From positions 32,090,983 to 32,154,982 of the forward strand of contig CM038223.1 of the NCBI GenBank assembly GCA_021442155.1: a DNA stretch of 64,000 bases, given 5' to 3'. The translations under genes were made by a program, and so were the position numbers. The first letter of the stretch is position 1, and every line of letters starts with the position of its first letter. The notes below the pieces were generated by a model. It saw nothing but the letters and a program-made list of their open reading frames with translations, was not told where the DNA came from and did not search any database. This stretch comes from Cymbidium sinense. Taxonomy: Eukaryota > Streptophyta > Magnoliopsida > Asparagales > Orchidaceae. Shown here one piece after another: positions 35,723 through 47,178 of the stretch.

Positions 35723-37040
35723 TCTTGCCAATAGAGGCCAAGTGAGATGGAAGAACAAGGAGAGGGAATGGATTAGGGGATGAATCCTTATCTTCATGCA
35801 TCTCTTTCTTGCCATGGCATAGTCCTTTATTTTGGCTTGACTTAGACTTGATTAAGTTGCTTAAGATTGGTTGTAAATCACCTTTCACCCATCTTAGGAA
35901 GGGGTTAGATGTGTTCCAAGGCATTTGGTTCAAGCTTGGGTTCAAAAGGTGTCATTTGAAAATTATTTTGTGTAGGCTAACTTGGCATGGTTCATTTGGT
36001 TGATTAATATTAAATTGATACTTCAATTAGATCAATTTAAGCATTTAAAATGTTGTTAATCAAAGATTTTAGTTAGATTTGAAGTTTATGATTTGTTTAC
36101 TTCATGTTTAACCCATTAATGGATTAAGTAGGTTGAATTGAATTAAATTGAGTTAAATGATGTGATTGGCTCAATTACAATGCATTTTCTTTTCAATTAT
36201 GATGATTTAAGCATTTAGGAATGGATTGGATCATTCAATTCCATTTACATGGGGTTTAAAACCCATTTTGATCCATTTAGGCTTAATGGGTTAGGTTTGG
36301 GTTCATTTAGGTCAAATGTCTTTATTAGAAAAATTGTGCCTAATGATTAGTTGATTTATATTTATTAATCATTCCTAAGTGATTTTATATAATTAATTTG
36401 GGTTAATTTTAGTTTGATTTGATTTGAATCTAATAGGATCAATTTGGGTCAAATGACCTATTTAGCCTAATTAAGGCCTCATTGGGATTATATTCTTTTA
36501 AATTCACGTTTAAACCTAAATATATTATCATTTAAACCATTTGGAATGATTTTATTTGATCAAATTTTGGTGGGTTGACTCTTAACTTGGTGGGACTCAC
36601 ATAAGTCAAACCTTTTGCCAAAAGGGTTGGCCACTATTTGATTTGGATTTGATTTCATTTATGTTCATTTTATGACTTCATGCTTTTCATTTAACTTGAT
36701 TTAGATTTATTTTGATTTTATTTGAACTTTTTGGGTTTATGAAATTTTTAGCTTAAATAAGGTAATTATGTTTAATTTCCCAAATTAAACAATAATCTAA
36801 GCCTAATTAAATTCAGATTTCAAGTGATATATGTTTTGATTTAGAGGTTTATTTTTTTGTTTGAGGTTTGGGTTGAGTTCACTTAAGCCCATTAAGTTGA
36901 ACTATGCACAAAAAAGAATGCACCAGATTACTAGGTATAGTACCCTTAGTGCCTAATTAGGAGATTCCTAATCTAAGATTAGGTTTCCAAATTACTAATT
37001 TTAGAAATAATGTTAATCTCATCCAAAAATGTGGTCAACA

Positions 37041-37752
37041 TATGTCATCAGTGTCAAATACATGTAGACATGTTGCATCGACCACCTAATAACTTACATC
37101 CAATAGTGGTGTCTTGGCCATTTGAAAGTTGAGGAACGAATATAATAGACCCAATAAATCCTCCATCGTCTAGGGGACATTATTTCATATTAGTTGCCAC
37201 TAATTACTTCTCCAAATAAGTAGAAACAATCCCATTAAAAGGAGCTAAAGCAGATAATATAGTGAAATTTCTCTAAGACCATATCACTTATTGATTTGGA
37301 ATACCTCAAAGATTTATATTTAATATTAGCACGGCTTTCACGAATATCAAAGTCTATTATTTCATCGAGAAATATAAGATAAATTAGTGATATTCTTCAA
37401 TATACAATTCACGAGCCAATGGTCTCGTAGAAGCATTAAACAAAATGTTGGTCAAACTCCTTAAGAAAATTCTCTCTAAAAATAAAAGAGAATGAAATGA
37501 TAAATTAATAGAAACATGGTGGGCATACCATACCAAATATAAGATTCAAAGCAGGTAAACTAGTATTGGTACGAAGATGGCCCATCATTTCATATTAGAA
37601 AGTTAGTAAAAAATTCGATCCAAATTGGGAGGGACTTTATACTATCAAAAAAATATATATAAGAAGGTGAAGTTTATCAGCTTATCGATATAAAAGGCAT
37701 CAGACCTATGCCCCCTATAAATGGACAATATCTTAAAAGATATTATGCATAG
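37041..37752 (+). pseudogene. Gypsy A integrase relic, core and C-terminal part
   Basis: It begins CHQCQIHVDMLHRPPNNLHP, the end of the zinc finger. The core reads VVSWPFE, NIIDPINPPSSRGHYFILVATNYFSK (first catalytic aspartate retained) and VETIPLKGAKADNIVKFL. At the second catalytic site the usual TDNG is lost, reading NIST. SRANGLVEALNKMLVKLLKKI, near 37413-37470, keeps the catalytic glutamate. The C-terminal part ends with GIRPMPPINGQYLKRYYA and a stop near 37751, the usual end of Tat polyproteins. Loss of an active-site aspartate and several stops make it dead. Confidence 0.9.
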
Positions 37753-38380
37753 CTATGAATGAAACATTCTTATTTCAATAAGAAATTTCCCTATTAATAG
37801 GGGGAAATTTTATATTTCTTGTAAAGCAAGATCCTCCATCATAAGGAAACATTGTTTGATCAAGTAAATTTAAATCAGATCCATCATGCCCAAATAGGCC
37901 AGATCAGATCCACCATGCTCAAAGAGTCAAGATCTAAATTTAAATTAGATCCATCGTACTCAAAGGGGCATCATCAGATCCATTTTGCCCAAAAAAGCTT
38001 TTTCTAAAATTTAAATTAGGATTCATCATGCAAAAAAGGAGCCAGATCTAAATTTTTAACAAAGAATCATCATGCCCAAATGAATCAGATCAGATCCATC
38101 ATGCCCAAAAAAGCTAGATATAAATTTAAAATTAGGATCCATTATACCCAAAAGAATCAAATTAGATCCACCACGCCCAAAAAATGTTAAATATAAAACC
38201 CCAAATTTTGATTACAAAATGCCCAAAAGTGATCAGATCTAAATCCAAACCTTAAGATTCATCTTGTCCAAAAGGACCAAATCTATACCTAAACTTAGAT
38301 TCATAATGTCCAAAGAGATAAGATATAAGTCTACATGTAAAGGGCAGATCTATATAAAAAATTAGATTCAAAAAGGGGGT
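37753..38380 (+). repeat. 3' minisatellite of gypsy A
   Basis: After the pol stop, from about 37865 to 38370, the core (A)GATCCATCATGCCCAAAA recurs with AGATCTAAATTTAAATT spacers in irregular 30-60-base steps, about ten times, with growing divergence. Tandem repeats between pol and the 3' LTR are known in Tat-type elements. An A/G-rich run (AAAAAGGGGG, 38370-38379) follows. Confidence 0.75.
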
Positions 38381-38390
38381 TACTTAAACT

Positions 38391-38850
38391 CTGCGACATT
38401 AAAGCCACAATTATAGCCCACTTACAAATGCAAATATTATTACTTTTTGATGATACCAATGATATTTATATGCTTCTCTTACCTAGATTTACTATTAATT
38501 AGCTGCAATGTTCACCTGGAGAAAGTGAAATAATATGCCTATTACTGAGCCCATTCAAAAAATAGATATGGGCTACCATTGAAGCCTGTGATACACATAG
38601 TTTAGCTAAGTTACAAGACCGACTAACATGGCATCAGGATATGTTGATGTGCCGAGATATTTTTGAGGATTTGTTTACCCGATCATCATGCATTCTACTA
38701 GTTGATTCAGAGTTCCATCAAATCATGATCCAACTGATTGGGCGATCAATTAAAAATTGTGGCATAACCATGATGTTCCTCTAGAGAGGGTCGTTGATCA
38801 TATTAGCTTCGGAGATCAGTATATACTTCAACCAGCTGAAGATTCCATTA
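38391..38850 (+). pseudogene. Sense 3' accessory ORF relic of gypsy A
   Basis: One plus-strand frame runs from about 38391 to 38850 with only three stops in about 150 codons, unlike the flanking DNA. It reads CDIKATIIAHLQMQILLLFDD, YMLLLPRF, SPGESEIICLLLSPFKK, WATIEACDTHSLAKLQDRL, MCRDIFEDLF and FHQIMIQLIGRSIKNCG. It looks mainly alpha-helical and leucine-rich. I do not recognise the family. It lies after integrase and before E6, where Tat-type elements may carry additional ORFs. It has no ATG near its start, so the real start or an exon may be missing. Confidence 0.45.
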
Positions 38851-41800
38851 ATTAATTTATCATGAATTTAATAATTTATAAACTTTAATGTTTAATTAGA
38901 TTTTACTTTTTTAATTATTTCAAATAAACCTTAAGTTTGTAATTAATCAAATTCTTTGACTTAAAGTGTTATAAAATTATCTTTAGGTGTTATGATGTCG
39001 ATGAAGATGTTTTAAATTAATTTATAAATTTTTATAATTTTTTGCAACTTTTTGATTTATTATTTCATGTAAATTGACCTACAGATTGGAAATTCAATAA
39101 ATTATAATCCAAAGGTCAATTGATCTTGAAATTTTTATGAAAAGTGGGGTTCCTTGCCAATTTCAGTTTTCTAAAGTTTCATTCTGATTAAATGTCTAAT
39201 TTTAGATTAATTAAGGTCTTAATTATTTCTTTAAAACTTAAATTAAGCTTAATTTAGATGGAATTACTTAGGGATTTTATTTTCTTACATTCCACTCTAG
39301 AAGATGCATCCATAGAGGGTTGATTTAGAATTTTTAGAATTTTGGTTGATTTGTTATGATTTTCCTAAGTTGTTGTTCATTAATTAGATTAATTAATTTC
39401 ATTAAATGCCAAATTATATTATTTTATGATTTATTAAGTTTCAGTGAGTTTTAGTGGTGTTTTTAGGTTCATTAAAGTTTATTATGATGATTTAATGTCA
39501 CTTTATCATTTTCCATGATTTTCTTAATTCAATATTAATTTATTTTATTAAAATTAGGGTTTGAGATTGGAAATTCAATATCTTTTAATTTACTTTGCAA
39601 TAAATCATGAATAGTTTTTCTAAGGTGTAATTTAACCCCATTTTTAGTTCACCAAAGTTTTGTATTGATTGGATTAATGGTTTATGATTAATTTGAGTTT
39701 AATTATTTTTATTTAAATCTAAATTAATCCAAAATTACTTTATAAAAATTGGGTATTTTGGGTTTAATGGATTCCTTTCATTGAGAGGAGTCCATAGAGC
39801 TCTTAATTGATTCCTCTTGATAGTTTATTTCTAATAGAAGGAATGGATGATGGATATTTCATCTCTGAGTTTTCATTAGTGAGCTGGGAGTCATCCACCT
39901 TTGGATGGTGATTTCTAGTGATATAAGCTACCATTCTACATGTTTTTGATTGTAAAATGATCATAGATCGATTTCCAATCTATCCACACACCTTGATCTT
40001 TACCAAGTATAAATTGGCTTAATAAAGGAGCAACCCACATGAGAGTAGGTAGTTAGTTTATGGAGTACCTCACTAGAGCCATGTCCGACAGTTTTTCCCA
40101 TTTGAAAACCTTCCTTGGGTTTAGACAAACCTTTCATGAAGTGGAATTGACTTGCCTCCCTATCAATCACCTGAAGACCAAACTCCCCCTCTCCTTCATC
40201 AGATTTGATTTTTTTTCTATCTTTCCAGTGGCTACAAACCTCATGAAAGGTTCGTTTGAGTTCACATCTATTCTTGGAATATGTAGGGACATCCAATTTG
40301 GGGACAGGGGCATTCCTTTTTCAATTTTGTGCTTGGTTGAAGGCTTAGCCACTTGCTTTGGTTGAATTCTAGCTTGCTGGTGGTGGGAGGTCCAGGGAAA
40401 GTTTCATTTCTCCTTCTTTTCTCCTTTGAATGTGTTGGGATGATCAGATTGGCTAGAGGAAGCCTCATTCCACTTTTCCAGGCTTCGCCGAGATGTATCT
40501 CTATGAAATTTGGGATGGCTAGAATCTGGCTGCTAATGATGCAAGCTCTAGGCAAGGGGTTGATATCATCTCTCTTATTCTTAAGTGTCTTTGGATGAAT
40601 TTCTTGAGGGGAGGAAGCCTCCTCCTCTCCTTTTTTGTCTTGGCTATAAGCAAGCACATGGAATCCATAGAGGAAGCCAAGCTCCCTTTGCTATGGTTAT
40701 GGCCACCCTTGGAGGTTAGCTCCAAGGGGAGGTCAACTGACTAAATAAAGTCCAAAATCAGTGGTGGTGAAGAAATGGATGAGGTATGGAAGAGAGGGAG
40801 TGCTATTTTTCTTCTTAGTATGGATTCCCACCTTCCTTACCATGGTTACACCTCATCTCCTTATGACTTCATCTCACATGGCATGTCATTGACTTTTGGC
40901 ATCATTGCCACATCTCTTTGGGCTAGTGGTTGGTTGGCCAAATCAAACTAATTTGAATCTTATGTTAAACTCAAGTCCACTTGAATTGGATTTGAAGATT
41001 AGACCTACCCCATGTCATTTAGATTTGACAAAATTTAAAATATTTTAATTATGTTTCTTTTGATCGATTGATCTTAAATTTGAGTTTAAATCATTATTGA
41101 TTGTCTAATGGATAATTTAGAATTCAATTAGCCTATTCCACATGAGAGTTTAATTTAATTTCATCTTAGTTTGACCCATTTTGAATTAAATGGGTTAAAT
41201 TAAGTCTAATTGAGTCAAGTGACCAAATTGACTCAATCAAAGTATGTTTAGACCCCAATCATTTTTAGTCATATGCGTATGATGATTTGGAGTGATTAAT
41301 TTCATTTGATTTTGAATGGATTTCAATTTGACCCATTTCACCCAAATTGGGCTTAATCGATTAAGTTGGATTCATTTAGGTCAAATGACCAAATTGGTCA
41401 AATTAGACCTAATGATTGATTGAATGATGTTTAATGATCATTTCCAAATGATTTTGGATAATCAAATTGAGTTGATTTTAGTTTGATTGGGTTTGAACCC
41501 AAAAAGGCTCATTTAGGCCCATTTAGATCAAATGATCAACTTAGCCAAAATAAGACCTAAATAAATTTAAATTTCTTTAACTTCATGTTTAAACATGTTT
41601 ATTCTATTATTTAAATCATTTAAGATGATTCCATTTCATCAAATTTTGGTGGGTCAACCTTTGATTTGGTGGGACCCACATAAGTCAAACTAATGTCAAA
41701 AGGGTTGACCATTTTTTACCTTGAATTAAATTTGATTTTCTTTTATTTGATTTGATTTGATTTTTTTTTGGTTTATTTGGAGTTGTTTTGATTTTATTTA

Positions 41801-42104
41801 AATTTCTTTTGGATGTGATGAATTTTGAGCTTAAATATGGTAATTAGGTTAATCACTTTAATCACCTTACTTTAAACTCAAATAAATTCAAGTTTCAAGT
41901 GAAATATATTTGATTTAATTTATCTATGAGATTTGGGTTAAGTCTACCTAAACCTGTTAGGTTAGATCAAATCAAAAGAGGATGCACTAGGTCATTAGGT
42001 GTAGTGTTCTAAGTTCTTAATTAGGAGGCTCCTAATTTAGAATTAGGTATCCTAATTACTAATTTTAGAAATGATGTTAACCTCATCCAAAAATGAGATC
42101 AATA
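38851..42104 (+). mobile_element. E6: 5'-truncated family G element
   Basis: From about 38960 on (the start is not sharp, 38850-38960) the sequence follows the 3' half of E3. Landmarks are TTATTATTTCATGTAAATTGACC near 39057, a TCTAGAAGATGC block near 39295, a GC-richer zone (39830-40900), a TTGACC-dense zone (41160-41710), and the terminal ACTAATTTTAGAAATGATG...GATCAATA. The final TA replaces CA. About 3 kb of the 5' part is missing, so it has no left duplication. Several overlapping open frames of 60-130 codons near 40000-40730 are not shared by E3 and are regarded as chance. Confidence 0.65.
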
Positions 42105-42538
42105 GTTACGTCCTCAAAAAATTAAAATTTTGTGAGCATCTTATAGCTTCATGGCATCGTAATCTAGCATCAAGGTGATGTGTTTCTACGCTTAAAATAA
42201 TAATATTAGGATATTCATGGTGTAATCCAAATCATGCCCCACAGTGTCATGGCATTATGAATTTTAGCACTGAGATGCTGAACTCTTGGGTTTTAAACTT
42301 ATGTTGTATAGGTTAGCAGCATCGAGGCGCTACTACTATAATGCCATTTTTAAGTTAGAAATTTTTTATTTTATATCCTAGAGCTTTCAAATCTCAAATA
42401 AAAAAGGCATATACATAGAAATACACAAAGGTATTTAAATAAAAAAATCTTTATTAATATTAAAAATTATTACAAAAAAGTGCTATAACAAAGTAAAGAA
42501 AAAGAAGAAAATATAAAAATAAAAATAAAAGGAGGAAA
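42105..42538 (+). other. Gypsy A-type non-coding stretch before the antisense ORF
   Basis: It contains phrases also found in the gypsy A LTRs and in the B segments of the tandem array, such as CATGGCAT, GCACTGAGATGCTGAACTCTT, and CATCGAGGCGCTACTAC (about 42322-42338). The LTR has TAGCACTGAGGAGCTAAGCTCTT at about 51700. It may be a partial LTR-derived or leader sequence. The A-rich part 42360-42535 holds no gene that I see. Confidence 0.4.
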
Positions 42539-43587
42539 CTAAAAGTCATAATCATCCTCCTCCTCTTCGTCTGGCTTCAGCAAGGTATCTACATTAGGGG
42601 GATATTGAGGCATCGCAAGAAAAGAAGCCTGATCTAAATCCCCATATCCATAATTTTTGAGCACATGGACTAGTGTCGTATTGAACAAGGCTTGATGTTG
42701 ATCCATATGATGATCAAGTTTCATTTATAAAGCCCGTTGCCTATGACTAGTCTCACCTACCTCTTTCCTTAAGTTTGATACTTGCTTGTTTAAGGATTAA
42801 GAAGATTGGAGTTGAGGTCATGGGGCACGTGAACTCTCCCTTATTTTGAACCTCGAGCTAAACTCTTAAATTAGCCTTTTTGTTAGCCTTCTGAATATAA
42901 AATACTTCATCGAGCTCCCATAAAGCACCTGCCTGGAATCTGAAATCATTATTTGGTACACCTTTGATAGCAGTGGCTATGTGTACTGGGTATGTTGTCA
43001 CTTACAGATGCATGGTGATATTTTTATAAAATTTGGCATATATCATACAATCTATGCTTCACTCTCTAATTACAGATGTCTGCCCTTTACCTGGATCTAG
43101 AGTATCATAGAACATTGGGATAGGGACACCAATACCTAGCGGATTTGTCCACATGAGATGGTAGTTGAAATGGCTGATATATAGGATATAGAAGACATCT
43201 TGTTATAAGCACTCCCTATGAGGAATGCATGCCTTTGGATCATGAGCTTTTCCAATGCTAGCCAGTTGATCAGCATAAGAGAGGCAATTACATATACTCT
43301 TTAGACTTCATCATGCTCTAGCTCACTATCAGAAGCTATACCAAATGCAGATATCAGGCCGCAAATGATGAGGTATGATCAATTTAGATATGTGGTCTGA
43401 GAGTTTCATATAGCCAGCAGTATGCTTGTCTCATTTTGCACAGCTTGATAATCCATTTGATATAGGGTTTCATTCTTCTGAGAGGTCCAGCAATGCTAGA
43501 TTTGAACTTGAGGGTAGAACAAATTTCATAATACATTTTAGCATGAGACATTGAAGAAGAGCTATCTCTAGTAGCCTTCATTGCCAC
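42539..43587 (-). pseudogene. Antisense accessory ORF relic
   Basis: On the minus strand a first frame (43587-43384) starts MAMKATRDSSSSMSHAKMYY and contains LRRMKPYIKWIIKLCKMRQ. After shifts it continues with pieces such as SELEHDEV, YVIASLMLINWLALEKLM and KQVSNLRKEVGE. It ends in a 61-codon frame (42724-42539) with MDQHQALFNTTL and an acidic tail DEEEEDDYDF. I do not recognise it. Antisense ORFs between integrase and 3' LTR are a known habit of Tat-lineage elements, which fits its place. It lies head to head with the PMD relic; their starts are only about 17 bases apart. Confidence 0.4.
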
Positions 43588-43603
43588 CTAATTTTAATAC
43601 TTT

Positions 43604-44310
43604 GTGTTTCCATGCCACAATAGAATTTTTCATCCTTTCACTCTTCTGATGGCCAGCTTGCTCATTCATGGTGAGAGGATAGTGTTGGCACCTACAGTAT
43701 TAGCTTACTTGTACCATGGATTGGGCAGAGGAAGCATCGTGATTGACTCACGATGCTACGATGTGGATGCTCCTTACTATTTACATGGATAGATTCGCTT
43801 GTATAGTTCTAGAGCATTTAGATGTCTTGAGACACTATTATATTTTAGAGAACAGTGTTCCCCTCTGATTATGCAGCTATGCATACATATAGTTTCTTTG
43901 GATAGGGATCAGATACAAACTTTTATGTTTTCTCCATCATGCATGATGGATTATTTCCAGATCATCTCCTACCATAGTCTACCTACTTAGAGTCTTGGAC
44001 AGGATTTATAGATTCTCTCATGGATAGGGGGACACCTTTACTATTATCAAAGTCAGGACATAGATGTATAACAAAATATTTCATCAAGCTAAGGCTTTCT
44101 TGGCTTTGCTATCATTGCCATGAGTCTATAATTCTAGAGGGATATAACCTCAATAAAGTGGCTAGGAAGTACGGGTTCACACATGCTACACCTATTTACG
44201 GGCTGCCATAAATGTTGAATATAGTATATACTCATTCCTTAGGGACATTACCATTATTTGTTCATCTAGTAGCAGCATCTACAGCACGAGCCTTCTCACT
44301 CCACCTAAGG
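43604..44310 (+). pseudogene. Plant mobile domain (PMD) protein relic, N-terminal part
   Basis: Plus-strand frame pieces give MASLLIHGERIVLAPTVLAYLYHGLGRG, then after a stop SRAFRCLETLLYFREQCSPL. After a shift come RGTPLLL and EGYNLNKVARKYGFTHATPIYGLP. The first phrase matches the PMD core (A-P-x-V-L-A-x-I-Y-x-x-L). The last matches its C-terminal signature (xPYxPxRVARQFGxDQxVP). PMD is found in plant proteins such as MAIN/MAIL and in transposable elements, including gypsy types; its molecular role is not settled. Here it is broken by stops. It leads directly into the first tandem unit. Confidence 0.6.
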
Positions 44311-45090
44311 ACTAGTTCTAATTTCTGTGTGACATCACACGAGACTTGCACAGGAATTAGTCACCTATGGTTGCTATGGATTAGCCACACCTTCTTTTCA
44401 TTCTTGGAGCTAGGCTTTTGCATATATAGTCAGAAATCATAGAAAGCTAGATCAGTTCATCATCCACACTCCCTACAACATATCACTCAAACTTTTAATA
44501 GGCCATCATATCACCAAAATGGTAGTAGGAAGCGATGATGTCAAACTTCAGCCACTTAGGAAAGGATTGATAGATATATTCATAGCCCTATACTAGATGA
44601 TCATGATATGGGAATAGTAAAGACTGATGACTTCACTCATGTTCCCAACATACTTGTGTTAGTTGAACCATCAATAAAATGAAGGGAAAGTGATGTCACA
44701 ATATTACTATCAATAGATGCCAGTGCAGCTTCCCTAACTTCTGCTTATCCCATTTGTAATGATTCTCTACATACTGGAGAAGACACAATCCACCCTTATT
44801 CGACTCAACTTGGGTGATAGTGAGTGCCACCCAGTATGATTCCTTCAGTGTTGACTCTTGTGAGAGAGTCATCTTATTCCTAGTCCAAGCTACACAGTTC
44901 AAAAGTAGCTCTCTGCTCTAAAGATCTCATGCTTTGTTTCCATGATATGTCTTAGGCCTTCAGCTCCATTATAGTGTGGCTCTTCAAAGAGCCTATGTCA
45001 TATAGTGATGGTGTTGTGCCACCTGCTTCTAGACATTGATGTGGAATTTTTATTCGAGCTCTCTAGTTTCGACGATGAGGCAAATTCTCT
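44311..45090 (+). pseudogene. A segment of unit 1 (PMD gene middle part)
   Basis: Unit 1 joins in sequence to the upstream PMD part. It encodes WLLWISHTFFSFLELGFCIYS, then HHPHS, ITQTFNRPSYHQNGSRKRR, an IHSPILDDHDMGIVKTDDFTHVPNILVLVEPS piece and YPICNDSLHTG, with shifts. The same words are spelled in units 2-4. This part is basic, then acidic, without a known domain. The 45090 end is where the text turns from GATGAGGCAAATTCT to the B part. Confidence 0.6.
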
Positions 45091-45370
45091 ATGTCATATA
45101 TTAACAGTTCTATTTATATACTAGACATGGTGTCGTGACATTGCTTTTATATTGTTAAGGTGCTTACCTCTCAATTACTGAGGATTATGACCAGCATTGT
45201 AGCTAGGGTTGACAAAAAAGCTTGTGATTTGTGAACAGCTCGTGTTCGACTCATTCATTAACTAAGCGAGCTGAACATGAACAAATATTTCAAACTCGAT
45301 TTATAAATAGTTGAACATAAATAATTCTTTGTTCAATCGTGTTCAGCTTGATTTAGCTTGAAATAAAAAA

Positions 45371-45435
45371 CTATATTATATTATATTATATTATATTATA
45401 TTATTATTAATATTATTATTATTATTATTATATAT
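45371..45435. repeat. Microsatellite in MITE of unit 1
   Basis: (TTATA)n followed by (TTA)n, then TATATC. It is the shortest of the three. Confidence 0.9.
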
Positions 45436-45449
45436 CACAACTGCAAGCA

Positions 45450-45503
45450 TGGCTTAGTAGTTAAAGTTTTTGTTATGCAAATGATTGGCCGAGGTTCAAA
45501 TCC
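45450..45503 (+). promoter_or_regulatory. Pol III-like A and B boxes in MITE of unit 1
   Basis: The A-box-like TGGCTTAGTAGTTA (45450-45463) and B-box-like GGTTCAAATCC (45493-45503) start 43 bases apart, as in tRNA genes. The acceptor stem does not pair, so it is a tRNA-related relic, not a tRNA gene. Confidence 0.55.
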
Positions 45504-45870
45504 TCCCTCTTATAGATTTTTTTAGATTATTGCATTTTGAATTGATATGAGCCATTTCGAATAATTCAAGTCGAACACGAACAATCAAATTTTGATCAAT
45601 TTTGAACACGAGCTGAACATGAAAAAAGCAATTTTTAAATGAGTCAAACATGAACAAGGGTTTGGTTTGCTCAAGCTCAGCTCGTTCACACCCCTAATTG
45701 TGGCGCCCCCATGTAGCTCCTAGGTGTTGGTTAGCTAATTAAGTTGGTTATTATGCCAGTCAAAAAAAGTACTTATTAATATTTATTACTATTAATTTCG
45801 TAATCAATCGAGCTAAAAATCATGTCAAACATTGATGGAGCATCAAAGCTCTCTAACACAATGCCATGAC

Positions 45871-46690
45871 ACTAGTCAAAAGTTCTAATTTTCGTGTGAT
45901 GTCACACGAGGCTTGCATAGGAATTAGTCTCCTATGGTTGTTATGGATCAGCCACACCTTTTTTTCATTCTTGGAGCTAGGTTTTTTCATATGCAATCAT
46001 AAATTGCAGAAAGCTAGATCGGTCCATCATCCACACTCCTTACAGGATATCACTCAGACTTTTAAAAGGCCATCATATCACCAAAATGGTAGTAGGAAGC
46101 GCCGACGTCAAACTCCACCCACTTAGGAAAGGAATGATAGAGATATTCATAGCCCTATACTAGATGACCATGATATGGGAATAGTAAAGACAAATGACTT
46201 TACTTATGTTCCCAACATACTTGTGTTAGTTGAACCATCAGCAAAATGAAGGGAAAGTGATGTCACACTATTACTATCAATAGATGCCAATGTAGCTTCC
46301 CCAGTTTCTACCTATCCCATTTGTAATGATTCTCTACATACTGGAGATGACTTATATATAGAGAAATCTAGTACATTAGTGACTACTCACAAGCCACTCT
46401 TATTTGACTCAACTTGGGTGATAGTGAGTGTCACCCAGTATGATTCCTTCGGTGCTGACTCTTGTGAGAGAGTCATCCTATTCCTAGTCCAAGCTACATA
46501 GTTTAGAAGTAGCTCTCTGGTCTAAAGATCTCATGCTTCATCTCCAAGATATGTCTTAGGCCTTCAGCTCCATTATAGTGTGGCTCTTTAAAGAGCCTAT
46601 GTCATATAGTGACGGTGTTATGCCACCTACTTTTGGGCATTGATGTAGAATTTTTATTCAAGCTCTCTAGTTTCGGCGATGATGAAAATT
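45871..46690 (+). pseudogene. A segment of unit 2
   Basis: A second copy of the PMD-gene segment. Its first open frame (45866-46126) reads LWISHTFFSFLELGFF, SLQDITQTFKRPSYHQNG and SRKRRRQTPP. Further on come ESDVTLLLSIDA, YPICNDSLHTGDDLYIEKS and FDSTWVIVS. It is slightly better preserved than unit 1. Confidence 0.6.
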
Positions 46691-46974
46691 CTCTATGCCA
46701 TATAGTGAATGTTCTATTTATAGACTAGACATAGTGTCGCATCACTGCTTTTATAGTGTTAAGACGCTTGCCTCTCAGTTACTGAGGTTTATGACTAGCA
46801 CTGTCACTAGGGTTGCCAAAAAAGCTTGTCATTCGTGAACAGCTCGTGTTTGGCTCGTTCATTAACTAAACGAGCCAAACACGAACAAATATTTCAAGCT
46901 TGATTTATAAATGAGCCAAACATGAATACTTTTTTTATAATTGTGTTCAGCTCGATTTAGCTCGAAATAAAATA

Positions 46975-47074
46975 AAATATTATATTATATTATATTATAT
47001 TATATTATATTATATTATATTGTATTATTATTATTATTATTATTATTATAATTATTATTATTATTATTATATAT

Positions 47075-47110
<36 letters not shown>

Positions 47111-47112
47111 CA
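46975..47112. repeat. Microsatellite in MITE of unit 2
   Basis: (TTATA)n of about 9 units, (TTA)n, then (AC)n of about 14 units and TATAT. It is longer than in unit 1 and has a new AC tract. Confidence 0.9.
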
Positions 47113-47124
47113 TAGTTGTAAGTA

Positions 47125-47178
47125 TGGCTTAGTGGTTATAGTTTTTATTATGCAAAAGATTGGCTGAGGTTCGAATCC
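47125..47178 (+). promoter_or_regulatory. Pol III-like A and B boxes in MITE of unit 2
   Basis: TGGCTTAGTGGTTA (47125-47138) and a perfect B box GGTTCGAATCC (47168-47178), with the same 43-base step. This copy is the closest to the canonical boxes. Confidence 0.6.

Larger units (their letters stand above)
30627..37040 (+). mobile_element. E3: family G element in the integrase gene
   Basis: This 6414-base copy begins TGTGGGAAAAATTTGTG and ends ATGTGGTCAACA, so both TG and CA are preserved. It is a more distant relative of E1/E2. It shares the start, the AATGGGTCTTTAATGTACC block near 30778, and the GGGTACCATTGTACATC...GAGAAAATGGGCAGC box near 31995-32045. One M motif lies near 32725-32820, the GC-richer zone at 35010-35470, and the TTGACC/GGTCAA zone near 36290-36620. 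The 3' block TACTAATTTTAGAAATAATG is shared with E6. No coding domain was found; the short open frames at 35595-36003 are not conserved in the other copies. Confidence 0.8.
45204..45696 (+). mobile_element. hAT-like MITE in unit 1 (493 bp)
   Basis: It starts TAGGGTTGACAAAAAAG and ends TTCACACCCCTA, an imperfect terminal inverted repeat (TAGGGxTG / CACCCCTA). Eight-base flanking duplications are ATTGTAGC (45196-45203) and ATTGTGGC (45697-45704). The internal text has GAGC/GCTC-type inverted phrases (AGCTCGTGTTCG... against ...CGAACACGA). Ends and 8-bp duplication fit the hAT superfamily. It has no transposase. Confidence 0.75.

Noticed and set aside
35595..36003. Open frames of 62-90 codons in E3
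   Set aside because: They run over a (TC)n repeat and are not shared with other copies.
38379..38383. GTTAC at 38379 matching GTTAC at 42105, as a possible target duplication of E6
   Set aside because: The sequence after 38383 does not resemble the 5' end of the family and the sense ORF relic lies between; a five-base match can be chance.
40000..40725. Cluster of open frames up to 129 codons on both strands in E6
   Set aside because: They overlap on both strands and have no counterpart in E3; typical of a GC-richer non-coding zone.
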